Part shown: positions 33,124 through 43,145 of the stretch, one piece after another
Layout of the letters: every line of letters begins with the position of its first letter
How positions within the stretch are numbered: position 1 is the stretch's first letter
Assembly: GCF_002351485.1 (NCBI RefSeq)
Contig: NZ_NWMW01000001.1
Coordinates: 248,001 to 312,000, forward strand
Reading direction: 5' to 3'
DNA length: 64,000 nucleotides
Source of the DNA: Sphingomonas spermidinifaciens
GTDB taxonomy: Bacteria; Pseudomonadota; Alphaproteobacteria; Sphingomonadales; Sphingomonadaceae
Translations under genes and position numbers: made by a program
The notes under the pieces: model-generated
Told to the model about the DNA's origin: nothing
Databases searched by the model: none
What the model saw: the letters and a program-made list of their open reading frames with translations, nothing else

Positions 33124-34029
33124 TTACCGCTTCCCCGCCTTCTCCCACTCCGCCACCAGATCCAGCGGCGCGATCGGCGGCCCCGCCCCCTCCGGTCGCC
33201 CCTGCAACTTGTCGACCGCGATCCCCAGCTTCCATTCGACATGCGCGCGCAGGATCGCGTCGGCCTGACGCGCGCGGTCCTCGACATATTGCGCGGCGCG
33301 GACTTCGGCGGGCCTGGTGTCGCGCTTGGGGCGGCCGAGGCTATCGTACTTGATCGCCAGCGGGTTCGGATCGCGGATGCGCTTGTCGTGGTGATAGAGG
33401 AGCGCCATCGCCTGATAGGTGGTCATCGCCGGGATCGGCAGCGGCTCGTTGTCGCGCCAGCCGTCATGCTCGTGGCTCCAGGGATTGAACCCCTCGATCA
33501 GCGCCGCCTCCAACCGCTCATATCCCATCTTCAGCGCGTCCTCCCATTCGCGGGCGAAGCCGGGGTCGCGGCGGCGGCGGCGATAGAAGGCGGCCTCTGC
33601 CGCGCCCGCCGCCGCCGCCGACAGGGTGACATTGCACGTCGCCGCCAGCGCCATCAGGAACGCCTGCTCGGCCGCGCGCGTCAGCTTGCCGGGCTGGGCG
33701 GCGCGCAGCTGAAGCTTGCCGTTCCTGAGCGGCAGGATCACCGGCTCGCCGCCCGCGGTGCGAAGCTCGGGCGCGGCGCGCTTGGCCCGTGCGCCGGGCT
33801 GCCGCGCCTCGGGCCCGGACGCGCCTTTCCGTGCCAGCCGCGCCTGTGCCGCGACGATCGCCGCGTCCCACTTGGTCGCGAACACCGGGTGCTGCGCGCG
33901 CCGGTGCTGCATCGTCGAATAGGCTTTGCCGACCGTCCGCGCCGCCAGCCGGACATTGCCCGTGCGCGCGAGTTCGGTCAGGAAGCGGCGGTTCTCGTCT
34001 GCCTGTGCGGCGGTGAACAATCGGGCCAT
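33124..34029 (-). CDS. Protein with duplicated helix-turn-helix-like domain, terminase-small-subunit-like
   Basis: The 301-residue protein has two related copies of one module: residues about 9-65 (NRRFLTELARTGNVRLAARTV to PVFATKWDAAI) and 115-175 (AEQAFLMALAATCNVTLSAAA to PGFAREWEDAL). Each ends in a Trp-containing helix. The module resembles the DNA-binding domain of phage terminase small subunits. The C-terminal part has HDKRIRDPNPL and is Arg-rich. Composition is native. No large terminase or other phage gene is present. ATG 34029 starts MARLFTAAQADENRRF. Function unknown. Confidence 0.65.
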   Translation of the reverse strand: MARLFTAAQADENRRFLTELARTGNVRLAARTVGKAYSTMQHRRAQHPVFATKWDAAIVAAQARLARKGASGPEARQPGARAKRAAPELRTAGGEPVILPLRNGKLQLRAAQPGKLTRAAEQAFLMALAATCNVTLSAAAAGAAEAAFYRRRRRDPGFAREWEDALKMGYERLEAALIEGFNPWSHEHDGWRDNEPLPIPAMTTYQAMALLYHHDKRIRDPNPLAIKYDSLGRPKRDTRPAEVRAAQYVEDRARQADAILRAHVEWKLGIAVDKLQGRPEGAGPPIAPLDLVAEWEKAGKR

Positions 34030-34208
34030 GTTCCGGATATGTTCACATGAAATCCTACATTGCAAGTGCGCCCGCTTTGCGCTAGGCGCGCGGCTTCCAT
34101 CGAGACATCGACGGGAACATGCGGGAGGCTCGGGTTTCGGCCCGGCCGCTTTCACCGCTCAACTTGATCCGCGGCGCTTCCGGCGTCTCGGCAACAGAGT
34201 GAAGAGAC

Positions 34209-34640
34209 ATGGCAAAGAAGATCACCGGCTATATCAAGCTGCAGGTGCCGGCCGGCAAGGCCAACCCGTCGCCGCCGATCGGCCCGGCGCTGGGTCAGCG
34301 CGGCGTCAACATCATGGAATTCTGCAAGGCGTTCAACGCCTCGACGGGCGATCAGGAGGTCGGCACCCCGCTGCCCACCGTCATCACCGTCTATGCGGAC
34401 CGTTCGTTCTCGTTCGAGACCAAGACGCCGCCGGCGACCTATCTCATCAAGAAGGCCGCGAACCTGAAGTCGGGCTCGAAGGAGCCGGGCAAGGTGTCGG
34501 CGGGCAAGATCAAGCGCTCGGCGCTGTCGGAAATCGCCCAGGCCAAGATGAAGGACCTGAACGCGAACGACATCGACGCCGCGACGAAGATCATCGAAGG
34601 TTCGGCCCGCGCGATGGGCCTCGAAGTGGTGGAGGGCTGA
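34209..34640 (+). CDS. rplK: 50S ribosomal protein L11
   Basis: The 143-residue protein has the L11 pattern: [36 protein letters not shown] is spread over residues 5-40 and [21 protein letters not shown] helix lies near residue 100. It binds 23S rRNA at the GTPase centre and is a target of RelA-linked sensing. It is followed after 4 bases by rplA. secE and nusG are not directly upstream. Confidence 0.97.
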   Translation: MAKKITGYIKLQVPAGKANPSPPIGPALGQRGVNIMEFCKAFNASTGDQEVGTPLPTVITVYADRSFSFETKTPPATYLIKKAANLKSGSKEPGKVSAGKIKRSALSEIAQAKMKDLNANDIDAATKIIEGSARAMGLEVVEG

Positions 34641-34644
34641 GATC

Positions 34645-35343
34645 ATGGCCAAGCTGACCAAGAAGGCAAAGGCCCTCGCCGCCGCCGTCGACCGCGAGAA
34701 GCTCTACGGCGTGGACGAGGCGATCGCCCTCGCTCGCACCAACGCGACCGCCAAGTTCGACGAGACGATCGAAGTCGCCCTCAACCTCGGCGTCGACCCC
34801 CGCCACGCCGACCAGATGGTCCGCGGCGTCGTCACCCTGCCCAAGGGCACCGGCAAAACCGTCCGCGTCGGCGTGTTCGCCAAGGGCGCGAAGGCGGACG
34901 AGGCTCGTGAGGCTGGTGCCGACGTCGTCGGGGCCGAGGACCTGATGGAGATCGTTCAGGGCGGCAAGATCGACTTCGATCGCTGCATCGCGACTCCCGA
35001 CATGATGGGCGTCGTCGGTCGTCTGGGCAAGATCCTGGGTCCCAAGGGCCTGATGCCCAACCCCAAGCTCGGCACCGTGACGATGAACGTCGCCGCGGCG
35101 GTCGAGGCGGCCAAAGGCGGCCAGGTCGAATACCGCGTCGAAAAGGCCGGCATCATCCACTCGGGCATCGGCAAGGCGTCGTTCCCCGCCGAGGACCTGC
35201 GCGCGAACTTCGACGCGCTGGTCGATGCGGTGGTCAAGGCCAAGCCGTCGGGTGCCAAGGGCAAGTATCTGCGCAAGATCGCGGTCAGCTCCTCGATGGG
35301 CCCGGGCATCAAGGTCGATGTCGCGGACGTGTCGGCGGTCTAA
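34645..35343 (+). CDS. rplA: 50S ribosomal protein L1
   Basis: The 232-residue protein has the L1 core: [48 protein letters not shown] and [21 protein letters not shown] near the end. It forms the mobile L1 stalk and represses its own operon in many bacteria. A strong terminator follows, so rplJ-rplL must lie elsewhere. Confidence 0.97.
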   Translation: MAKLTKKAKALAAAVDREKLYGVDEAIALARTNATAKFDETIEVALNLGVDPRHADQMVRGVVTLPKGTGKTVRVGVFAKGAKADEAREAGADVVGAEDLMEIVQGGKIDFDRCIATPDMMGVVGRLGKILGPKGLMPNPKLGTVTMNVAAAVEAAKGGQVEYRVEKAGIIHSGIGKASFPAEDLRANFDALVDAVVKAKPSGAKGKYLRKIAVSSSMGPGIKVDVADVSAV

Positions 35344-35366
35344 GCACAGATCGACGTTTGTAGGAC

Positions 35367-35402
35367 AGGGCCGGGAGGGCGACTTCCCGGCCCTTTCCTT
35401 TT
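35367..35402 (+). terminator. Rho-independent terminator after rplA
   Basis: A perfect 10-bp stem AGGGCCGGGA/TCCCGGCCCT with an 8-base loop (35377-35384) is followed by TTCCTTTT. It ends the rplK-rplA operon 24 bases after the rplA stop. Confidence 0.92.
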
Positions 35403-35557
35403 GGGTGCGGCCGGACGGGCAATCCACGCCGTCATGGGGTCGCCGCGGTCGTCTAGACCGACCGTTCGTGCCGAGCCGTCAAGCCCGCAAGGCAAAAAGC
35501 TCAACAGGAAGCGACCCGATCGTCCTGCGGCGCGTTGAGCGATCGAAAGGAACCGCC

Positions 35558-35761
35558 ATGACCGATCCCGACCGCAATCCCGACAGCCCGCCTGCCGACC
35601 GCCCCTCCGATATCGAGCGCGCGGTGAGCGAGGATCGCGGCAATCGCGACATCACCAATGTGCAGGAAGACGAGGAGACGCCGCTCGAGCCGACAGTCTC
35701 GCCCGATACTGCCGGGGGTGCGGGCGGCGTGGTGCGCAATCAGGACGACGACGCGCAGTAA
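35558..35761 (+). CDS. Small acidic, probably disordered protein
   Basis: The 67-residue product (MTDPDRNPDSPPADRPSDIE to NQDDDAQ) is rich in Asp, Glu, Pro and Gly and has no hydrophobic core, so it is likely disordered. GAAAGGA lies 7-13 bases before ATG 35558, a good ribosome site. No family was recognised. It stands alone between the rpl terminator and the convergent gatB. Confidence 0.55.
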   Translation: MTDPDRNPDSPPADRPSDIERAVSEDRGNRDITNVQEDEETPLEPTVSPDTAGGAGGVVRNQDDDAQ

Positions 35762-35769
35762 GCGACGTG

Positions 35770-35790
35770 TCCCCGGCAAAGGCTGGGGTC
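35770..35790. repeat. Short palindromic intergenic repeat, CCCCGGC-n-GCTGGGG type
   Basis: CCCCGGC and GCTGGGG flank a short AAAG-type loop in the convergent gap between the small acidic protein and gatB. Similar short CCCCGGC(G/A)AAGGC repeats look scattered in this kind of genome; here only this copy and a weaker CCCCCGGCGAAGG near 26310 were noticed. Confidence 0.35.
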
Positions 35791-35874
35791 CGGGTGGAAG
35801 GGCCATCGAAAGCGCGGGCAGCGCCGATCAATGGCACCTTCCCTCTCGACTCCGGCCTCGCGCCGCGAAATGCT

Positions 35875-37356
35875 TCAGCCGTTGAGCGCCTTCTTCAGCA
35901 GCTCGTTGACGATGCCGGGATTGGCCTTACCCGCCATCGCCTTCATCGTCTGGCCGACGAAGAAGCCGAACAGCTTGTCCTTGCCGCCGCGATAATCGGC
36001 GACCTTGTCTTCGTTCGCCGCCAGCACCTTCGCGATCTCGGCCTCGATCGCGCCGGTGTCGCTGGTCTGCTTGAGGCCGCGCGCCTCGACGATCGCTTCG
36101 GCCCCCTCGCCGGTCTCGAGCATGATCTCGAACACCTGCTTGCCCAGCGTGTTCGAGATGGTGCCGTCCGCGATCAGGCGCAGCAGTTCGGCGCCCTGCG
36201 CCGGCGTCACCGGCGAGCTCTCGATGTCCTTGCCGATCCTGTTGAGCGCCCCGAACAGGTCGGAGATGACCCAGTTCGACGCCGCCTTCGCCGTCACCTT
36301 GTCACCGCCCGCGGCGAGCAGCGCCTCGAACCAGCGCGCCGTCTCCGCCTCTGCGGTCAGCACCGCGGCGTTGTAGGGCGACAGTCCCAGCTCGGCCTCG
36401 TACCGCGTGCGCTTGGCGTCTGGCAACTCCGGCAGGCTCGCGCGGCATTCCTCGAGGAACGCATCGTCGAGTTCGAGCGGCAGCAGGTCGGGGTCGGGGA
36501 AGTAGCGATAGTCGTGCGCATCCTCCTTCGACCGCATCGACCGCGTGACGCCCTTGTCGGGGTCGAACAGCCGCGTTTCCTGCACGATCGTTCCACCGCT
36601 CTCGAGCACGTCGACTTGCCGCTGCGCTTCGTATTCGATCGCCGCCATGACGAAGCGCACCGAATTGACGTTCTTCGTCTCGGTCCGCGTCCCGAACGGC
36701 TCACCCGGCTTGCGCACGCTGACATTGACGTCGGCGCGCATCGAGCCTTCTTCCATGTTGCCGTCGCACGAGCCGACATAGCGCAGGATCGTACGCAGCT
36801 TGCGGACATAGGCCCCCGCCTCCGCCGGCGAGCGCATGTCGGGCTTCGACACGATCTCCATCAACGCGACGCCCGATCGGTTGAGGTCGACGTACGAGCG
36901 CGTCGGATGCTGGTCGTGCATCAGCTTGCCCGCATCCTGCTCGACATGGATCCGCTCGACGCCGATCGCCTTGGTGCCAGCATCGGGGTTCTTCTCGTCC
37001 AGCGCGATCTCGATCCGCCCTTCGCCCACCAGCGGGTGATAGAGCTGGCTGATCTGGTAGCCCTGCGGCAGGTCGGCGTAAAAATAGTTCTTGCGGTCGA
37101 AGCGCGACCATTTGTTGATCGCCGCGTCGATCGCCATGCCGGTTCGCACCGCCTGACGGATGCACTCGCGGTTGGGCACGGGCAGCATCCCCGGCATCGC
37201 CGCGTCGACCAGGCTGACCTGCGTGTTCGGCTCCGCGCCGAACGCCGTCGCCGCGCCCGAGAACAGCTTGGCCTTCGACGTGACCTGCGCGTGGACCTCT
37301 AGGCCAATGACGACTTCCCAGTCCCCGGTCGCGCCGTGAATGCGATAATCGCTCAT
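35875..37356 (-). CDS. gatB: Asp-tRNA(Asn)/Glu-tRNA(Gln) amidotransferase subunit B
   Basis: The 493-residue protein starts with [24 protein letters not shown], and has [33 protein letters not shown] and a C-terminal YqeY-like tail ([19 protein letters not shown]). GatB activates the misacylated tRNA with ATP. It is preceded by gatA with a 1-base gap and by gatC, giving the operon gatC-gatA-gatB on the minus strand. Confidence 0.97.
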   Translation of the reverse strand: MSDYRIHGATGDWEVVIGLEVHAQVTSKAKLFSGAATAFGAEPNTQVSLVDAAMPGMLPVPNRECIRQAVRTGMAIDAAINKWSRFDRKNYFYADLPQGYQISQLYHPLVGEGRIEIALDEKNPDAGTKAIGVERIHVEQDAGKLMHDQHPTRSYVDLNRSGVALMEIVSKPDMRSPAEAGAYVRKLRTILRYVGSCDGNMEEGSMRADVNVSVRKPGEPFGTRTETKNVNSVRFVMAAIEYEAQRQVDVLESGGTIVQETRLFDPDKGVTRSMRSKEDAHDYRYFPDPDLLPLELDDAFLEECRASLPELPDAKRTRYEAELGLSPYNAAVLTAEAETARWFEALLAAGGDKVTAKAASNWVISDLFGALNRIGKDIESSPVTPAQGAELLRLIADGTISNTLGKQVFEIMLETGEGAEAIVEARGLKQTSDTGAIEAEIAKVLAANEDKVADYRGGKDKLFGFFVGQTMKAMAGKANPGIVNELLKKALNG

Positions 37357-37357
37357 C

Positions 37358-38842
37358 TTACCACCACTTGTCCGCGCGCGCCATGAAGCCCGCGCGCTGT
37401 TCGATCGCCAACCCGGCGTTCAGAACGCCCTGCTCGTCGAGCGGCTTGCCGATCACCTGCAGCCCCAGCGGCAGGCCGGCGCCGTCGAGCCCGCCCGGCA
37501 CGCTCATCGCGGGCAGCCCGGCAAGTGACGCGGGCACCGTGAACACGTCGTTCAGGTACATCGCCAGCGGATCGGCCTGCTTCTCGCCCAGCGCAAATGC
37601 CGCCGACGGCGCAGTCGGGGTGAGGAGCAGGTCGCAGACCTCCCAAGCCTTCTCGAAATCCTGCGCGATCAGCGTGCGGACCTTCTGCGCCTGCGTGTAA
37701 TAGGCGTCGTAGAAGCCCGCCGACAGCACATAGGTGCCGATCAGGATGCGCCGCTTCACCTCGTCGCCGAAGCCCGCCGCGCGCGTCGCCGCGTACATCT
37801 CCTGAAGGTTCGCGCCATCGGGCAGCTCGCGCTGGCCGAACCGCACGCCATCATAGCGCGCGAGGTTCGACGACGCCTCCGCCGGCGCGACGATGTAGTA
37901 GGCGGGCAGCGCGTATCGGGTGTGCGGTAGCGAGACCTCGACGATCTCGGCCCCGGCATCACGCATCCATTCGATGCCCTTCTGCCACAGCGCCTCGATC
38001 TCCGCCGGCATGCCGTCGACGCGGTACTCCTTCGGGATACCGATCCGCTTGCCCTTCATGTCGGGCGACAGCCCCGCTTCCCAGGCGGGCACGGGCAGGT
38101 CGAGCGAGGTCGCGTCCTTGGGATCGAAGCCCGACATCGCCTCCAGCATGATTGCGCAGTCGCGCACGTCGCGCGCCATCGGCCCCGCCTGATCGAGCGA
38201 GGAGGCGAAGGCGACGGTGCCCCAGCGCGAGCAGCGGCCATAGGTGGGCTTGATGCCCGAGATGCCGACGAACGCCGCGGGCTGGCGGATCGAGCCGCCG
38301 GTGTCGGTCCCCGTCGCCGCCGGGCAAAGCCGCGCCGCGATCGCCGATGCGCTGCCGCCGGAGGATCCGCCAGGGGTGAGCGCGGCATTGGCCCCATCCT
38401 TGCGCCGCCAGGGCGAGATGACGTTGCCGAACGCGCTCGTCTCGTTCGACGACCCCATCGCGAACTGGTCGAGGTTGAGCTTGCCCAGCATCCCCGCACC
38501 CGCATCCCACAGTTTCTGGGAGACGGTGGATTCGTAGGTGGGCGTGAACCCCTCCAGGATGTGGCTCGCCGCGGTGGTCTGCACGCCCTTCGTCGCGAAC
38601 AGGTCCTTCATGCCGATCGGCACGCCCGCCAGCGGCTTCGACGCCTCCCCAGCGGCGCGCGCCGCATCGGCAGCGTCAGCGGCGGCGAGCGCATGCTCGG
38701 GTGTCTCGACGATGAAGGCGTTGAGCACCTTCGCCCCCGCGACCGCGGCGTTGAACGCCTCGGCCGCCTCACGCGCCGAGAAGTCACCGGCGCGGAACCC
38801 GTCGCGCAGGCCCGCGACGGTCAGATCGGTCAGCTCGGTCAT
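37358..38842 (-). CDS. gatA: Asp-tRNA(Asn)/Glu-tRNA(Gln) amidotransferase subunit A
   Basis: The 494-residue amidase-signature protein has [14 protein letters not shown] with the triad Lys, [20 protein letters not shown] with the cis-Ser, and [14 protein letters not shown] with the nucleophile Ser. It releases ammonia from glutamine for tRNA amidation. It overlaps gatC by 4 bases. Confidence 0.97.
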   Translation of the reverse strand: MTELTDLTVAGLRDGFRAGDFSAREAAEAFNAAVAGAKVLNAFIVETPEHALAAADAADAARAAGEASKPLAGVPIGMKDLFATKGVQTTAASHILEGFTPTYESTVSQKLWDAGAGMLGKLNLDQFAMGSSNETSAFGNVISPWRRKDGANAALTPGGSSGGSASAIAARLCPAATGTDTGGSIRQPAAFVGISGIKPTYGRCSRWGTVAFASSLDQAGPMARDVRDCAIMLEAMSGFDPKDATSLDLPVPAWEAGLSPDMKGKRIGIPKEYRVDGMPAEIEALWQKGIEWMRDAGAEIVEVSLPHTRYALPAYYIVAPAEASSNLARYDGVRFGQRELPDGANLQEMYAATRAAGFGDEVKRRILIGTYVLSAGFYDAYYTQAQKVRTLIAQDFEKAWEVCDLLLTPTAPSAAFALGEKQADPLAMYLNDVFTVPASLAGLPAMSVPGGLDGAGLPLGLQVIGKPLDEQGVLNAGLAIEQRAGFMARADKWW

Positions 38843-39126
38843 TCGATCACCTTGGGCACCGCGAAGAAGCCGTGCTCGGCCTGCGGGGCATTGGCCAGCA
38901 CCGCCTCCCGCACGCCGCCATCGGTGACGACGTCGTCGCGCAGGCGCAGCTTGTTGGGGATGACCGCAGTCATCGGCTCGACCGAGGACGTATCGACCTC
39001 GCCGAGTTGCTCGATCCAGCCGAGAATGTTGCCGAGCTCGGGTGCGAGGCGCGCGGCCTCTTCATCGGTGATCGCGATGCGGGCGAGCCCGGCGATGCGT
39101 TTGACGGTTGGGGTGTCTACGGACAT
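38839..39126 (-). CDS. gatC: Asp-tRNA(Asn)/Glu-tRNA(Gln) amidotransferase subunit C
   Basis: The 95-residue protein has [41 protein letters not shown] and the C-terminal [16 protein letters not shown] typical of GatC, which ties GatA and GatB together. ATG 39126 gives the normal length; the longer in-frame extension would run into the divergent gene. Confidence 0.95.
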   Translation of the reverse strand: MSVDTPTVKRIAGLARIAITDEEAARLAPELGNILGWIEQLGEVDTSSVEPMTAVIPNKLRLRDDVVTDGGVREAVLANAPQAEHGFFAVPKVIE

Positions 39127-39256
39127 GAGCGCGCGGCTAGCATCCGGGTCGGCATGCTTCAAGCACCGCACATGGTTGCACGTTTCGCAAACACGCGGCA
39201 TCGGATCGGAATTGCCGCCCGCCCGTTCATGCTGCATTGCACAATGGAGGCCCATA

Positions 39257-40357
39257 GTGGCCCGCAAATTCCTCTATCTGGTAGCCATCCTGACTGTGCT
39301 CGCCATCGCCGCCATGTTCGCCTATCGCCTTTTCGGAGTGCAGCTGCTGCGCCAGACGATGGTGCCGACCGCCGCGTTCAGGGCGCTGCCCCCGCCACCG
39401 GCTGATGCCTATGCCCGGCGCGAGATGTGGATCGCGCACCCGACGCGGCCGGGCAACCCTGCGCTCTGGACGCCGCCGGGGGTGCAGCCAGCGCGCGATC
39501 CGCAAGCTGCGGTCTTCTTCATCCACCCCACCTCGTTCCTTGACCGTGCGGCCTGGAACGCGCCGCTCGACAATCGCGACGCCAACGACCGTGCGGCGCT
39601 CTTCCTTCGAGGGCAGGCGTCGGCGTTCAACGGCGTCGGCGCGATCTGGGCACCGCGTTACCGCCAGGCGACCTTCGGGGCGTTCCTGACCAATGCGGAC
39701 GCGGCGACGCAGGCGCTTGACCTCGCTTATGGCGACGTGCTCGCCGCGTTCGACCGCTTTCTCATGGAGGCGGGTGATCGGCCGATCATACTTGCCGGGC
39801 ACAGCCAGGGGGCACTGCACCTCTCTCGCCTGCTCAAGGATCGCGTGGCGGGACAGCCGCTCGCGCGGCGGATCGTCGCGGCCTATGTCGTCGGCTGGCC
39901 GATCTCACGCACCGCCGACCTGCCCGAGATGGGCCTGCCCGAGTGCCAGCGCGCCGAGCAGGCGGGCTGCATCCTGTCGTGGCAGAGCTTCGCCGAGCCC
40001 GCCGACCCCTCGCTCATCCTCGACACCTTCGACGCGACCACTGGCTTCAACGGCATACGCCGCGCGGGCACCCCGATGGTCTGCACCAATCCGATCACCG
40101 GCAATGCCGGCGACGCTGCGCCGGCGGAAGCGAACCTGGGCACGCTGGTCCCCTCGGCCGACCTGACCAGCGCGACGCTGGAGCGGGGCATGGTGCCGGC
40201 CCGGTGCGAGGGGCGCGGCCTGCTGATGATCGGGGCGGGTCCGAACCTCGGCAACTATGTGCTGCCGGGCAACAACTATCACGTGTTCGACTACAGCCTG
40301 TTCTGGGGCAATGCTCGCGCCGATGCCGGGCGGCGGCTGAAGGCGTTCGGCGGTTGA
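39257..40357 (+). CDS. DUF3089 alpha/beta-hydrolase-like protein, membrane-anchored
   Basis: The 366-residue protein begins with a membrane anchor (residues 5-25) followed by a Pro-rich linker. The hydrolase core has [13 protein letters not shown]-like loops, and the nucleophile elbow AGHSQGA with S183. The end [19 protein letters not shown] is typical of DUF3089. GTG 39257 is the start: GGAGG is 6 bases upstream and it gives the anchor. The substrate is unknown. It is divergent from gatC and coupled to ruvX by a TTGA overlap. Confidence 0.83.
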   Translation: MARKFLYLVAILTVLAIAAMFAYRLFGVQLLRQTMVPTAAFRALPPPPADAYARREMWIAHPTRPGNPALWTPPGVQPARDPQAAVFFIHPTSFLDRAAWNAPLDNRDANDRAALFLRGQASAFNGVGAIWAPRYRQATFGAFLTNADAATQALDLAYGDVLAAFDRFLMEAGDRPIILAGHSQGALHLSRLLKDRVAGQPLARRIVAAYVVGWPISRTADLPEMGLPECQRAEQAGCILSWQSFAEPADPSLILDTFDATTGFNGIRRAGTPMVCTNPITGNAGDAAPAEANLGTLVPSADLTSATLERGMVPARCEGRGLLMIGAGPNLGNYVLPGNNYHVFDYSLFWGNARADAGRRLKAFGG

Positions 40358-40821
40358 TCGCGACACTGGCCGCCGACTTCGCCGCTGCGCTCCCCGATGG
40401 GGGCCGGCTGCTTGGCCTCGATGTCGGGACGAAGACGATCGGCACCGCGCTCTGCGATGCCGGCTGGAGCTTCGCCAGCGCCGCGCCGCTGATCCGCCGC
40501 ACCAAATTCACCGCCGACAGGGCAGCGCTCGCCGACCTGATCGCGGCGCAGTCGGTCAAGGGCATCGTCATCGGCCTGCCCCTCAACATGGACGGCAGCG
40601 ACAGCCCGCGCACCCAATCGACGCGCGCCTTCGCCCGCAACTTGATCGATATGGGCCTGCCGATCCTCCTCTGGGACGAGCGCTGGTCCACCGTCGCGGT
40701 CGAGCGGCTGATGATCGAACAGGATTTGAGCCGCGCCAAGCGCGCCGAACGCGTCGACTCGCTGGCGGCGGCGCACATCCTCCAGGGCGCGATCGATGCG
40801 CTGGCGAACGTCGCGCATTGA
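40354..40821 (+). CDS. ruvX: Putative pre-16S rRNA nuclease / Holliday junction resolvase-like YqgF
   Basis: The 155-residue protein has the YqgF RNase H fold: [17 protein letters not shown] with the first Asp, [35 protein letters not shown] with the Glu, and [16 protein letters not shown] with the last Asp. Known members finish 16S rRNA 5' ends. No ATG is available before the first motif, so TTG 40354 in a TTGA overlap with the DUF3089 stop is the likely start. Confidence 0.9.
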   Translation: MIATLAADFAAALPDGGRLLGLDVGTKTIGTALCDAGWSFASAAPLIRRTKFTADRAALADLIAAQSVKGIVIGLPLNMDGSDSPRTQSTRAFARNLIDMGLPILLWDERWSTVAVERLMIEQDLSRAKRAERVDSLAAAHILQGAIDALANVAH

Positions 40822-40828
40822 AGATCAG

Positions 40829-40854
40829 CGCTTCGACAAGCTCAGCGCAAGCGG
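40829..40854. repeat. Short palindromic repeat remnant in the ruvX/hydrolase convergent gap
   Basis: CGCTTCGACAAGCTCAGCGC followed by AAGCGG contains short inverted parts (CGCTT/AAGCG). The wording CTTCGACAAGCTCAG resembles a REP-type unit common in high-G+C genomes. Only this copy was noticed in the window. Confidence 0.35.
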
Positions 40855-40909
40855 AACCAGGATTAGTCTCAGGTCCGTCGACGCAGACCACGGTCGGGGC
40901 CCCGCCCTT

Positions 40910-41602
40910 CTAAGCGGCAAGCGCCATCGCCACCGCCCGCAGCACGTCGGGATTGAACTGCACCCAGATATGGCTCGACCGCACCTGCACCGCGTCACAG
41001 CCCTCGCCGCGGCAGATTGGGCCGCCGACCAGTCCGTCGCTCGCGCTCCAGATCGCCGTCGTCGGCACGCCGAGCGGCCGACCCGCCTCCTCGACCAACG
41101 CGCGCACCTCCGGGTCGTCGATCCGTGCACCCGACAGCGCCTGATAGGCGCGCCAGACACGGGTCGCATCGGGCGGACCCGCGAAGGGAGAGCTGATCGT
41201 CACCACCCGCGCCACGCGGCCCGGCAGGCGCTGCGCCGCGATCCGCGCCATCAGTCCGCCCAGGCTGATCCCCACCAGCGCCACCGGCGCGCCGCGCCGC
41301 TCCGCCATCGCCTCGATCCGATCGAACAGGCGCTCCCCGTCGGCCCCGATCGCCCGCTGCCCCAGATTGCGGCCGAGCCCCCAGCCCTCGACGTGGTAGC
41401 CCAGTCGTCGCAAGTGCCGCCGCAGCACCGCGTTCGCCCGGTCCGAGTTGAACAGCCCCGGCAATACCATCACCGGCTCGCCGCGCCCGCGCGGCAGCTC
41501 GCCCATCGCCCGCCAGTCCGCCGCCAGTCGAAGCATCCCGGCTGCGCCGCGCGGCACCTCGGTCAGCGTGTAGCGCCAGGGCGGCGGGTTCAGAGCCACC
41601 AC
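40910..41602 (-). CDS. Alpha/beta hydrolase, lipase-like
   Basis: The 230-residue protein has VMVLPGLFNSDRANAVLRRH, the nucleophile elbow LVGISLGGLMAR, VVTISSPFAGPP, and late SSHIWVQFNP with the probable catalytic His. The fold suits an esterase or acyltransferase acting in the cytoplasm. GTG 41602 or 41599 is the start because the region further upstream in this frame is an out-of-frame reading of the overlapping gene. It overlaps the TIGR02117-like gene by 13 bases. Confidence 0.78.
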   Translation of the reverse strand: MVALNPPPWRYTLTEVPRGAAGMLRLAADWRAMGELPRGRGEPVMVLPGLFNSDRANAVLRRHLRRLGYHVEGWGLGRNLGQRAIGADGERLFDRIEAMAERRGAPVALVGISLGGLMARIAAQRLPGRVARVVTISSPFAGPPDATRVWRAYQALSGARIDDPEVRALVEEAGRPLGVPTTAIWSASDGLVGGPICRGEGCDAVQVRSSHIWVQFNPDVLRAVAMALAA

Positions 41603-42234
41603 ATCACCGTCCCCGAAAAGGGCGTCCAGCGCCCCATCGGCACGCCCGCCGCCTTCAGCGCCTCTCCCGTCCAGGCGTTGCAGGTGCGGATGGCGCTGTA
41701 ACGCCCTCGCGCAGGATAGAAGACGTCCCAGCCGCCATAGCCACGCAACGGCGCGCCGTCGCCCAGGCTCGCGTCGATGAACGCCACCAGCCGCGCCGCC
41801 TGATCGGGCCGCAGGAAAAGGCGGCGCACCGATCCACCCTGTCGCGGCGCGGGCACATGCTCGACATGCAGCACCGTCGAGTCGCTGCCCATCGCCGCCG
41901 CGGCGACCGTCGAGAGGCTCAGGTCGGCCCAGGTCGGTGTGCCGATATAGAAGGCGCGGTCGCCCCAACCCACCGCCAGCCACTCATGGCGGCCATAGCG
42001 TGGGTCGGCGAGGTCGGCGGGCTTGAACCGCGCCGCCAACCGCCGGGTAAGCAGCGCCTTGGGCAGCACGATGCCGGTGTGAATGCCATTGTCCTCGACA
42101 AAGATCGGCACGCCCTCGGCCGACCGCGCCTCCGCGCCCGGCGCCTTGAACGAAGCGCCGAGCCAGCCCGCTGCCCAATAGCCCTGCACGACGATCGCGA
42201 TCAGCAGCACGGCCGCGACCAGCGAACCTTTCAA
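41590..42234 (-). CDS. TIGR02117-like membrane-anchored protein
   Basis: The product has an N-terminal membrane anchor (SLVAAVLLIAIVVQGYWAAG) and a domain with NGIHTGIVLP, WLAVGWGDRAFYI, TVLHVEHVP, and the late YNAWTGEAL-like CNAWTGEAL, a pattern of the TIGR02117 family (DUF2459). No catalytic role is known. TTG 42234 is the most natural start (then KGSLVAAVLL); ATG 42339 upstream would overlap the divergent phhA. Length about 214 residues. Confidence 0.7.
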   Translation of the reverse strand: MKGSLVAAVLLIAIVVQGYWAAGWLGASFKAPGAEARSAEGVPIFVEDNGIHTGIVLPKALLTRRLAARFKPADLADPRYGRHEWLAVGWGDRAFYIGTPTWADLSLSTVAAAAMGSDSTVLHVEHVPAPRQGGSVRRLFLRPDQAARLVAFIDASLGDGAPLRGYGGWDVFYPARGRYSAIRTCNAWTGEALKAAGVPMGRWTPFSGTVMWWL

Positions 42235-42272
42235 CCTGTTCAGTTTCGCCCGCAACTGCCTATATCTCGCTG

Positions 42273-43145
42273 ATGACCGCCGACCTGCACATCCACGCCG
42301 CCCCGCCCGAAGGTGCTGCCGCCGACTGGACCATCCCACAAAATTGGGATGCGTTCACGCGCGAAGAGCACGCCGTTTGGGATACGCTGTTCGAGCGGCA
42401 GGCAAAGCTGCTGCCCGGCCGCGCGTCCACGGCGTTCCTGCGCGGCCTCGACGCGCTTCGCCTCTCCGACGGCGGCATCCCCAATTTCGACGACCTGTCG
42501 GAGCGACTGATGAAGCTGACCGGGTGGCAGGTGGTCGCCGTCCCCGGCCTCGTCCCCGACGACGTGTTCTTCGAGCATATGGCCAATCGCCGCTTCGTAT
42601 CGGGCAACTTCATTCGCCGCGCGGACCAGCTCGACTATCTTCAGGAGCCCGACGTTTTCCACGACGTGTTCGGCCACGTGCCGATGCTCGCGGACCCGGT
42701 GTTCGCCGACTATCTCGCCGCTTATGGCCGCGGCGGGCTGCGCGCGCTCGAGCTCGGCGCGCTGCCGCAGCTGGCGCGACTCTACTGGTACACGGTCGAG
42801 TTCGGGTTGGTCGAGGAGGACGAGGGGCTGCGCATCTTCGGTGCAGGGATCGTATCGTCATCCGCCGAGAGCGTATTCGCGCTCGACGATCCGAGCCCGC
42901 ATCGGATCGGCTTCGACCTCGAACGGGTGATGCGCACCGAGTACCGGATCGACGATTTCCAGCAGAACTACTTCGTGGTGCCGAGCTTCGACGAACTGCT
43001 GCGCGTAACGGTCGAAACCGACTTCGCCCCGCTCTACGAACGCATCCTGCCTCGGCCCTCGATCCCGGTCGCGCAGCTGGTCGAGGGCGATCGCGTGATC
43101 CACCGCGGCACCCAGGCTTATGCAGCGGCGCGCGAGCCCGCCTGA
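42273..43145 (+). CDS. phhA: Phenylalanine-4-hydroxylase
   Basis: The 290-residue enzyme converts Phe to Tyr with tetrahydropterin and O2. The non-heme iron ligands are H130 and H135 in PDVFHDVFGHVP and E176 in YWYTVEFGL. GNFIRRADQLDYLQEP and RTEYRIDDFQQNYFVV are also family marks. It is the bacterial monodomain type. The end overlaps the stop of the convergent histidine kinase gene by 28 bases. No phhB is visible nearby. Confidence 0.95.
   Translation: MTADLHIHAAPPEGAAADWTIPQNWDAFTREEHAVWDTLFERQAKLLPGRASTAFLRGLDALRLSDGGIPNFDDLSERLMKLTGWQVVAVPGLVPDDVFFEHMANRRFVSGNFIRRADQLDYLQEPDVFHDVFGHVPMLADPVFADYLAAYGRGGLRALELGALPQLARLYWYTVEFGLVEEDEGLRIFGAGIVSSSAESVFALDDPSPHRIGFDLERVMRTEYRIDDFQQNYFVVPSFDELLRVTVETDFAPLYERILPRPSIPVAQLVEGDRVIHRGTQAYAAAREPA

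Noticed and set aside
34050..34208. A structured leader upstream of rplK as an L1-binding autoregulatory site
   Set aside because: Several short G+C-rich pairings can be drawn but none could be matched with confidence to an L1 target.
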